From positions 915,288 through 979,287 of the forward strand of contig CH002714.1 of NCBI GenBank assembly GCA_000149265.1: DNA of 64,000 nucleotides, read 5' to 3'. Positions 50,955 to 60,400 of this stretch are shown here, piece by piece. Numbering within the stretch: position 1 is the first letter of the stretch; every line of letters starts with the position of its first letter. The translations under genes were made by a program, and so were the position numbers. The stretch is from Ciona savignyi (taxonomy: Eukaryota > Chordata > Ascidiacea > Phlebobranchia > Cionidae). Under the pieces are notes generated by a model. That model ran no database searches. It was not told where the DNA came from and saw nothing but the letters and a program-made list of their open reading frames with translations.

Positions 50955-51341
50955 TAATTACTTTACTGTTCTCATGCAGTACCAAGAACCGTTTTAAAAC
51001 TGTTTAAGATTATTTGATTCGTCTGAGCTGTACATAAATTCATTACAATGTGTATTTCAGCATATATTGGCCTATGGCCTGGTTTCTACGTTCATTGTGT
51101 TTTGTTTTGTTCAGTTTTAAAACAAGTGTTAATTTTTTTAGAACTGCCATTTTTAAATGTTTTTATTTCATACACATGTCGTATTTCATTGCAATTGTAT
51201 TAGTAATCCAAGCTCAAAGTATTTTATTTGTAGTTATTGTCATTTACTTGCTAAATATGATGCAGTTCAAAATACTGTAAGTACATAATAGTTAAATATG
51301 CCTTAATACTTCTTTTTCAGTTTAAGAATAATTTTCTGAAT

Positions 51342-52223
51342 ATGATCCTAAAAGTATTTTTGTTATTGTTTGTTTGTTATGTTGGATTTGCAGCTGTTGC
51401 AAAAAAAGATCGGGTCTTGGATCAAAAACTGAGCGACAAAGAACCAGGATCTCCAGATTACGATCATGAAGCATTCCTAGGAAAAGACCAAGCTCAGGAA
51501 CTCGACGAACTTCCAGAAGAAGAGAGCAAACGACGACTGGGTATCATTGTGGATCAAGTGGACAAAGATGGTGATGGAAACGTTACTGAAACTGAGCTGG
51601 TTGAATGGATAAAATTTACACAAAAGCGATATATTGATGAAGATTCTAACAAACAATTCCTTCAGCATGATACAAACAAAGATGGTAAAATTGACTGGGA
51701 AGAATACAAGGAGTCAACATATGGTTTTATGAAGGATCATGAAAATTCGGACGATGAAGATGGTTTAAGTTACAAGAAAATGATTGACAGGGACCAAAGT
51801 CGTTTTAATGCTGCTGATTCTGACCAAAATAAAGAATGTACACCAGATGAGTTTAAAGCATTTCTTCATCCGGAAGAATTTGATCATATGAAGGACATTG
51901 TTACTCGTGAAACCTTGGATGATATTGACAAAAATAAGGATGGCTTTGTTGATCTTAATGAATACGTGGGGGATATGATCAGCGATGAAGAAAAGGAAGG
52001 AGAGAAACCAGATTGGGTCGTCAATGAAGAAGAACAATTTAGAGAACATCGTGACAAGAACAAGGATGGAAAATTAGACCTTGATGAAGTGCGAGACTGG
52101 ATAATGCCGAATGATTACGACCATGCTGCATCTGAAGCTAAACATCTGATTTATAATTCTGATGATAATAAGGATGGTGGGCTAACGAAAGAAGAAATAA
52201 TAGCTCACCATGATATGTTGTGA
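51342..52223 (+). CDS. CALU: Calumenin-like protein, copy 2, frame-disrupted C-terminus
   Basis: ATG at 51342 follows an acceptor-like CTTCTTTTTCAG (ends 51320). Signal peptide MILKVFLLLFVCYVGFAAVA, then KKDRVLDQ and six EF-hand units, with loops such as [36 protein letters not shown] and [12 protein letters not shown]. The frame ends at a TGA at 52221-52223 after HHDML. Two extra bases relative to copy 3 lie just before this point. Downstream, in another frame, [17 protein letters not shown] and TAA (52277-52279) are intact. As read, the 293-residue product lacks the HDEF ER-retention tail and would be secreted or unstable. A sequencing or assembly error is an equal possibility. A poly(A) signal follows at 52420-52425. 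Confidence 0.92.
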   Translation: MILKVFLLLFVCYVGFAAVAKKDRVLDQKLSDKEPGSPDYDHEAFLGKDQAQELDELPEEESKRRLGIIVDQVDKDGDGNVTETELVEWIKFTQKRYIDEDSNKQFLQHDTNKDGKIDWEEYKESTYGFMKDHENSDDEDGLSYKKMIDRDQSRFNAADSDQNKECTPDEFKAFLHPEEFDHMKDIVTRETLDDIDKNKDGFVDLNEYVGDMISDEEKEGEKPDWVVNEEEQFREHRDKNKDGKLDLDEVRDWIMPNDYDHAASEAKHLIYNSDDNKDGGLTKEEIIAHHDML

Positions 52224-52419
52224 TTGGCTCACAAGCAACTGATTGGGGTGAAGCACTGAAACGACATGATGAGTTTTAAACAATATCACCTACTCTCAAA
52301 ACATTTGGGCTAGAGTTTAAATTTTATAATAAGCAATGAACCTTGCACATGCAATGAAGCAGCCATGGCATTTTGTAGTTTACTGTTGTATATTTTTTCC
52401 CCATTTACTTAACTGAATC

Positions 52420-52425
52420 AATAAA
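52420..52425 (+). terminator. Polyadenylation signal of calumenin copy 2
   Basis: AATAAA lies about 140-200 bases after the stop. It is the first canonical hexamer downstream of both copy 1 and copy 2. Confidence 0.55.
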
Positions 52426-52429
52426 TACT

Positions 52430-53143
52430 TTCACAGTGAGAACATTTATAGTATTATACCCTTTTTTAAGATAAAGCTATCGAAAGTATTGTATAGTAAA
52501 ATTCTGCATAAACACACTTTGAGATTTGTATATGGTTTCTTCTTCGACACTGCCAAAGTTTCACAATATACAAATTCATGTGGAAATACCTTATTGAGTA
52601 GCAGTATCAAAGCAGTGCTAATTTTATATTCTGTAAGTGTATCATCATAATCATTTTGTTCTTTAATCTGCCAAAATCTCTGAAATTTAAAAATTGATTA
52701 GCAAAATATTTCTCCTGTGTTATGTACCAATTTGTTTCTGTGTCATTTTCATTTGATAATACATTTCCCAGCCCAATATTTTATTTAACAAATATATTTA
52801 CCTGTCAGTCCAAAACTGGTGTTGTTAACTTCATTTCTATTACAGATCCTTAAAATTAGGTCAATTAAGTTAGAAAAAGAAAATTATTTAAGTATGGATT
52901 AAACTCTACTGACAATACTAGAAATAACAATCTGATCCCTACTGTTGCTGCATGTCAGTATGGCATTTAAATTGAAAGCTACGTAAACAGTACCCATATG
53001 TCTGAATTTAGACCTGATTGTGGCACTTCTATTTTATCACAGTTTGGTGATAATTTTTTGGTCTACGATTTTGCTGAGAAATATCAGGGCGCAAATTAAG
53101 TGTTAATTTTTATTTTTACATTTAGTTAATAGTTACATTAAAA
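52430..53143. other. Spacer between calumenin copies 2 and 3 (left part)
   Basis: AT-rich, no exon or recognised repeat up to the MITE at 53144. Confidence 0.5.
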
Positions 53144-53443
53144 CAGGGATGTCCAACCTGCGGCCCACTTGAGATTTTTGTGCGGCCCGCTAGTTATTTT
53201 CACTCCCAAGTAGTATTTTGAACTTTGAATCTTAGCCTAATTAAAATGTATCAGTCAGCTTTTAGGGGCACAGTAATAGTAGGCTTTAAGTATGGGAGCA
53301 AGAGAAATACAGGATTTTAAATGAATGGTTTTTAATTGTTTTTTTATGTACCAATTTTTTTGGAAATTTAATAGGTTCTGCGGCCCATTGAATTATTTCA
53401 AGTGAAAATGCGGCCCACTACAATAAAATGTTGGACATCCCTG
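53144..53443. mobile_element. hAT-type MITE, 300 bp, with 8-bp target duplication
   Basis: The ends CAGGGATGTCCAAC and GTTGGACATCCCTG (with one base difference further inside) are inverted repeats. They are flanked by CATTAAAA and CATTAAAG, an 8-bp duplication with one mismatch. Several copies of GCGGCCC(A/G) lie inside both ends. There is no coding sequence. It differs in sequence from the MITE at 26963 but has the same hAT hallmarks. Confidence 0.9.
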
Positions 53444-53566
53444 CATTAAAGATTCGGTACGATGGGTACTATAGTCAACATGATGTTCTCATGGCAACCT
53501 TAATGGCTTTAGTAAGTGGACAATGGGCATTCTATATTTTTAATGTGTGGCAACCACCCTGACATT

Positions 53567-53680
53567 TTTTAACTTGATTGAGAAAGGTTGTAGATTGAAA
53601 CTGGTCGCCAGCTAATCGGTGGTGTCCTTGGGCAAGGGTTTCCACAATCCGAAGTATGTGGTGCAATAACTCCGATAACC
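53567..53680 (+). repeat. SINE family A copy
   Basis: AAAGGTTGTAGATTGAAACT (B-box-like) is followed by GGTCGCCAGCTAATCGGTGG and TGTCCTTGGGCAAGG, the shared family core. Confidence 0.65.
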
Positions 53681-54441
53681 TTGCGTTTTGTATAGTGTTA
53701 TATTTATAGAACTCCAAAGGATAAACTGCAGTATAACATTCAAAGTTGTTTTTGTTAAGTAAATGGTGTTCAAGGTTACCCACACCTCATTCGGATATGA
53801 CTGATTTCATGCTACTTTACCAATGTATGAGTTTGTCATCATTATTTGGCAACTTTCATTCTGAAACGACTCTTTCGCGATGCAGATAACTTTTTCATAA
53901 ATTAATTTGGGTCTTCTGCTGCTACCTGTACTTGTTTATGGCTACTGATCCCAACTCCACCGTGGAAGTTTTAACTGATAAAGACAACACAGGGTACATA
54001 TTGAATGATAACAAAACCACGGATTTGCTAAATAAGTTTGGGTTCAATACAATCACATTGCTGAGATTTCAGAATACACATGTAATGTAAGTTGAACAAA
54101 ATACATCAGAATATAAAATCAGCAGAACTTTTAGTAACAATAAACTGCCACAACACATTAATAAAATGCCAAATAAATATGCCTTAATTAAACCCTTGTG
54201 TGCTGATCCACTGTTATTGGATCACACAACCTATCAACATTACTATTAGGTTAAAATAAACAAGCACTTTGAGAGCTTGTATATAGTCCATAAACCTTTA
54301 TCATATTGCTTTAAGTACCGGTACTTTTATCTTTGAAAACTGTATTTTCTGTTGCTGTTGGAGATGGTTTCGTTCTGAAAAAAGTTGCACATAACACTGT
54401 TCATGTTCTACTTCTCCATGAGCCAGTTGCAACAACATGTC

Positions 54442-54630
54442 ATCAGATCACCTTACGCCCATCGTCGGGTTATCGGAGCTATCGTAGCGTGTTGCGTATG
54501 ATAGACATGTTCTTACAATTTGATAAAACCCACTAAACCGCCGGGTTCAGGTAATGTCTGTTAAGTGCTTTGGCCAAGGACACAACCGACTAGTTTCGAA
54601 CCTGCAACCTTTCGGTTGGAAGGCGCCATT
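54442..54630 (-). repeat. tRNA-derived SINE, family A
   Basis: Minus strand: GAAAGGTTGCAGGTTCGAAA is a good tRNA B box. It is followed by TAGTCGGTTGTGTCCTTGG, AAGCACTTAACAGACATTA, and a tail with ACATGTCTATCATACGCAAC and CCCGACGATGGGCG. The tail and core match the copy at 61692-61948. Confidence 0.75.
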
Positions 54631-54913
54631 TTTTATATCTATTTTCATTGCATTCTAGAATTACATTTGTCATCATTGAACCACATGTTTCACCTACAGG
54701 TAAAAAGAAAGTATACTTTTACATTATATAGCAGCATCAATCTATCCACATACATTTGTTGTTCATCTTGTAATGATTCCATAAGATCTTTACCAGAATG
54801 GTGTTGTTAAATAACCATAGTACTGGTAATTCCTTATATTTGTAACTCAATGTATGTTGTTGGCTAAGCAATATTTTGTATTTTGATATTATTATGTGTA
54901 TATTAATAACAGA

Positions 54914-55858
54914 ATGGTTGTAGTAGGAAAACTTTATTTTCTTCTGCTTTCGGTATCAGTTGCAATTGCAGCTGTTGCAAAAAAAGATCGGATCTTGGAT
55001 CAAACACTGAGCGATAAAGAACCAGGATCTCCAGATTACGATCATGAAGCATTCCTAGGAAAAGACCAAGCTCAGGAACTCGATGAGCTTCCAGAAGAAG
55101 AGAGCAAACGACGACTGGGTATCATTGTGGATAAAGTGGACAAAGATGGTGATGGTAAAGTCTCAGAGACAGAACTTGTTGATTGGATTAAATTTATCCA
55201 GAAAAGATACATTAATGAAGAGACTGATAAGCAGTACAAACTGTTTGACAAAAATGAGGATGGAAAAATACACTGGAATGAATATAAAGAGAATACGTAT
55301 GGTTTAGTAGAGGAAGATGAATATCCAGGGTCTGATGAAACCAAGGAAAGTTTTAAAAGGACGATTGAGAGGGATCAGAGAAGATTTAAGCAAGCCGATG
55401 CAGACAAAGATGACCATTGTACGAAAGAAGAGTTTAAAGCTTTCTTGCACCCAGAAGAATATGATCATATGAAGGAAGTGGTGGCCATGGAAACACTAGA
55501 AGATATTGATAAAAACAAAGATGGATTTGTTGATCTTCAAGAATATATTGGGGATATGACAAGCGAGAGTGAAAACACTGGAGAAAAACCAGATTGGGTC
55601 GTCAAGGAAGAAGAACAATTTAGAGAACATCGTGACAAGAACAAGGATGGAAAATTAGACCTTGATGAAGTGCGAGACTGGATAATGCCGAATGATTACG
55701 ACCATGCTGCAGCTGAAGCTAAACATCTGATATATAGTTCTGATGATAATGAAGATGGTGGGCTAACGAAAGAAGAAATAATAGCCCATCATGATATGTT
55801 TGTTGGCTCACAAGCAACTGATTGGGGTGAAGCACTGAAGCGACACCAGGAATTTTAG
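54914..55858 (+). CDS. CALU: Calumenin/reticulocalbin-like ER Ca2+-binding protein, copy 3
   Basis: ATG at 54914 gives 314 residues in one exon. Signal peptide [20 protein letters not shown], then [20 protein letters not shown] and the family motif EEESKRRLG. Six EF-hand units, with complete acidic loops [48 protein letters not shown] and [12 protein letters not shown]. The last loop ([12 protein letters not shown]) is partly degenerate. The C-terminus [17 protein letters not shown] ends in HQEF, a variant of the HDEF retention signal. An acceptor (AATAACAG) ends one base before the ATG; with the donor ACAG|GTAAAA at 54700 it would make a 213-bp 5' UTR intron. Near-identity with copy 2 is confined to the first and last parts of the gene. 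A poly(A) signal lies at 56222-56227. Confidence 0.95.
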   Translation: MVVVGKLYFLLLSVSVAIAAVAKKDRILDQTLSDKEPGSPDYDHEAFLGKDQAQELDELPEEESKRRLGIIVDKVDKDGDGKVSETELVDWIKFIQKRYINEETDKQYKLFDKNEDGKIHWNEYKENTYGLVEEDEYPGSDETKESFKRTIERDQRRFKQADADKDDHCTKEEFKAFLHPEEYDHMKEVVAMETLEDIDKNKDGFVDLQEYIGDMTSESENTGEKPDWVVKEEEQFREHRDKNKDGKLDLDEVRDWIMPNDYDHAAAEAKHLIYSSDDNEDGGLTKEEIIAHHDMFVGSQATDWGEALKRHQEF

Positions 55859-56221
55859 TTGAAAATTAAGAAGCCTTTAGATTTTGACTTTATTTCATTA
55901 TTAAAAGCCAGAACTAATACTAGTAATTGCACAGTTCTATATATTGGTAGTTTAAGTTGCCATTTAAAATCATAAATTTGTATTTTTCCGGTGTGCTTTT
56001 TAGATATTGATTTTTATATTTATACTGTAATCAGTATTTTGCACTTTAAAATATAAAAACGTCTCCTTTAATTGCATTGGGATTTTTATTTGCATCTTTA
56101 AATTCATCACAAATTGTAAACTAACATATGTGCTTTGTTACATATGTGCTTGTTTATTTTATATAATTTCTGTTGTTTGTTTTACACAAATTCTGTAACT
56201 AATGATTTAAGCATATAGCTC

Positions 56222-56227
56222 AATAAA
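56222..56227 (+). terminator. Polyadenylation signal of calumenin copy 3
   Basis: AATAAA about 365 bases after the stop codon at 55858, in AT-rich 3' sequence. Confidence 0.45.
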
Positions 56228-56229
56228 CA

Positions 56230-57488
56230 AAAAATTATATATTTGATCATTTTTGAACAAATAAAATAACCAACATCATTTTAAATTAAAAAAGATCATT
56301 CTTTTCTGTATAAATTATATGTTTTAACCCAATTTAAAAAAATGCTACATATTAGTTATCATGGTAATGAAAACAAAGGATGTTGTGGGCAGTTGTCCGA
56401 TTACTTTTTGCCCACAGTAAAGCTGGTGTAAAGGATCCATTAGGAGGAAACTATTGTGAAGTGTCTTTACACAACCCTTATTAATTAAAGTTTAAAGTGT
56501 CATCGCTCAGCAGATATTCAAAGGTTGTGTGATTGAAACCTGCACTTGGCTAGACTACTAATACCTGAAGGTTGAAGCACATACACCACATTGCAACATC
56601 TTCAGTAATCCCATGGTGGAGTGTGAGGTATTCTTATAGCATTCTCTTTCATATCTGCTAACGATTGCCTGTAATAATGAATATCCCATCCTAACCAAAG
56701 AAATGTGATTGAAATAGAGATCGGTAGTCATAAGTACTTACAAAAAAAACACCATATTCAGTCTTCTGACTGTCATTACAACACTATTTTATACAAACAT
56801 TTACGTAAATACTATGTTTGCCACAATTTACTTGAGTATCGTTTTCTGTACCATTGTGCAACATTACTTAGGTGATGAATAAATAAATAGATAACCAGGT
56901 ATTTTAAATTGCGGGAAAACTTAAAAGTATGAGCATTAATAAATACATAAGGCACTTTAATTGTTAGAAAAAAAAATAATACAATAAATTACACGTTGTA
57001 CAGTACCATCACCGTTTATATGTAAATTCTGTATAATTAGTTATATGATAAAATTGCATTAAGTAGAAGTGAGTAAAACCAGAAATAACGTGTTTAAACA
57101 TTCCAACATCAACTTTACAGAAGTTCAATCATAAATAAACAAAATAATACGCAGTTTATAAAATAATATTAATTTTACAATGGTAATATTTGTTATCTTT
57201 CTATGTCTGACCTGTATGGTCAAAAGTGCATCAGATGAAAGGTTGAAAATTCCAGCAGAGGTTTAAATAAAAACTAATGCCAATTCACCGTCATGCACAA
57301 TGCATACTATCATACACAATACACAGAACCTCATAGTTTCAAATTACATAAGGTATTCTTACAATTACTCATGCTATAATGCTCATGGGCACTTCCATTC
57401 CTTGTTACCCTATAAATTGAATATATTTTTATAAATTATACATATATTTTAATAAATTACACGAAAGAAAAAAAACATTATGACCCAC
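56230..57488. other. Tail-to-tail spacer between calumenin copy 3 and the adhesion GPCR
   Basis: AT-rich. No exon is recognised. A degraded SINE-like B-box (AAAGGTTGTGTGATTGAAAC) occurs near 56520. Part of this region is 3' UTR for both flanking genes. Confidence 0.45.
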
Positions 57489-60400
57489 CTATAATGATGA
57501 ATGCGAGTGCTCAATCTTTGTCATTTCTGTAACTATATTGGGTTGGCTCTGTATAGTTGACACTTCATATCCAGCACTGTTTGGCTGTCTTTGCACAGGC
57601 CTTGAAATGAAAGGCCTACAAATGGTGTCACGAATCGGATTCCACCAATGTTTTCTGACATCTTCTCTACGTACACACACGAAAAGAAACACTAAGACTC
57701 CCTGTAAAAGAGAATGTAACAAATAAAAGCTCGACAGCAGAAGTAATCCCTCCTACAATAGCACTTCAGTAAGACTTCTTTAAACTATTATTATTCTTGC
57801 TATGTGTCAGGAAAAATTGGAATGGCCAAATGCAAATGCACTAAACAAACTAAAAAAAACAATTTATAACAGTGTCCGCAGCTGGATCTTAATTAGTGGT
57901 GGATATAGGTACTGGAAACTTACTTCCAAAGACGTAACAATACTAAAGATCCAACTGATCACCAAACTGAATGTAGCATCGCTGGAAAATATCATCAAAT
58001 ATCCAAAAATCCAAAATAATCCTAGTGATATTGCCAAAGTGATTGCAACAGTGAAATGCTGGGTTATTGATTGTCTGGGCAAAGTGGATTGAATCTAAAG
58101 AGAAAAACAGTATTTAATAATCTTGTGTCGGTAATGATAAATTACTGGTATTTTTGATTCATGTATTAAAATTTTGCTCACCCTTTTTCTGTTCCATGTT
58201 ATATTTCTCAAAACCATAATGAACATGATCAAGTTAAAAAATAGCATTGATCCTACTGGAAGTAGAAATGAGAAGTACAAAGAGTATCCATGCAACCAGC
58301 ACGCAGTGTCTGATATTATGGCTGAAGTCGGCTGCTGTCTTAATTCTATAACAAATAATTCAAAACATTATAATTGGTTATTTAATAATCAATGGATAGA
58401 TTCTTAGTTCTATCCATACTGACAGGAAAGACCTGGCCTTTGATNNNNNNNNNNNNNNNNNNNNNNNNNNNNNNNNNNNNNNNNNNNNNNNNNNNNNNNN
58501 NNNNNNNNNNNNNNNNNNNNNNNNNNNNNNNNNNNNNNNNNNNNTTGAAAATTTTTACAGTTATCAATGGTTGATTTAAGTCCATGGTGCGAAGTGCAAA
58601 ATATATTATAATTGTGTTTAATTTAGTTATTCCTTCTGTTTATGTATAATATATTATTTAGATGCCACTTAATTTGGAGCTTAACTTTATCTTCGGGTAA
58701 TACAAAAGGAGATTGAATGATGATCAAAATTAAACGCTTAGTTTTAACATACCAGATGGATTAATGTCACATAGCGTAGGCAAATCTTGGGGTTTAGAAA
58801 GCAATAAACCCAAACACATGTTCAGTAAAACGATGATGACAGGAAGACCATAAGCGATTAGGTAAGTGGCCTTTGTTAAGCGAACAATGGATGCACTGAC
58901 CACCTGCATTTAAAAGTTATATAATTAATAAGTTTCATTTTATATATGATTTAGACAAAAAATACAAATGATCATCACCACACTTCAAAATTAACATCGT
59001 AAATTCCATTATGGAAGCCAGTCAATAAATTTATATCTTAGATATTGGACATGCCAAGTCTAGATAATAAAGAATCTTGAATGAAAAAATGATTATCCTC
59101 TGACTGAATGGTTAAAATTTTGTTTTGAACATATAAAGTTATTTTGGCTAGCCTAAGTTTCATAGGCCATGGAATAACAGGTTTATCATGACCGATTTAT
59201 ATACCTATTTCGATATTAAAAAAGTTAGTGACGTGCACATCATGGTTTTAAAACTTATCCCAGTAAAATCTTGCCCTTATTTTCTTAACAATACATATCT
59301 TAGTTTCACTAAAAAAATAGAATGGTAGAGCCCACAGTAAATAAAACTTCGCCTACCTTTACAAATGCAGTAAACAGAATATAGGCATAAACTGATGTCC
59401 AAGTCCACGCACAAAGATCAAAGAAATGCAGAAAAGCAGTGCTTGCTATACACTGATTGTTGAATCTTTTTAAATCAATACCGATAAAGAACACAAGAAA
59501 CACTAGCATCTGATTAATGCATATGTTTATTAAGGTTTGATTTGGTGTCTTTCCTCTCAACTCTCTGAAATTTCAATCAAGAATATAAGTATTGCTCATG
59601 TTGTTTGCTTACAGAAAACATTCAATATACAAGTTCTAGATTCTTTAGATTTTTCCGATGGAATTTAATTTATCGTAGACTATACTAAAAGTGGTTTTAT
59701 GCTTTGGTTAAAATTGACCATTTTTCAAGAATGGTATAAATAAAAACACCCAGTTTCTTACTTGAATGATAACAAGATGACAATGGTAAACGACAAAAAG
59801 ACAATAGAAATGATGCATCCTACATCAGATACGATTGCCAGAACTGCATCTTCAGGTAAATCGTGCACACTCTGCAGATATATTGTGGTTTTAATAAATT
59901 AAATGTTTTTTATTTGTATCTTGTCTTGAAAAACAACACCTTTGCACTAAAGCTTTAAGCCCTACGTCACAAGTCTGCAATTATCCATGGGCAAGACACT
60001 TGACCCAACCCAGTGGATTATTGTACAGCATGTCTACACAGATTCTTTAATCCTTAATAAATAGATTTCTGTTACAAGTTAGAATATTATTCTGTTTGTT
60101 CTTACAATTAATAAAGCAAAGTTGGTCAAATGATCACATCTGCACTCAGCTGGGCTGGAAGTATGAACCAAGCAGCAGCCTTCTCTGGACCAAGAATTTG
60201 TTGAAAAGTTCCAAAATACACAAGTCTGGTTCAAATAGGTAATCTGCATACAACTGGGTTAAGTGAGTTTTAAATTTATGCCAATGGTTTTTACATTGTT
60301 TGTGCCAGGACTAATGGTTCTTCCCGAAGGGTCAAGAGCAGTGGTGTGCGTGATGTTAATTCTTTCTGTTAACCCCGTCACAGATTGGTTGGCAACCGTT

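Noticed and set aside
58346..58752. Possible missing exon in the assembly gap
   Set aside because: The exons on each side of the gap join in phase 1 and give continuous TM4-ECL2-TM5 sequence of normal length.
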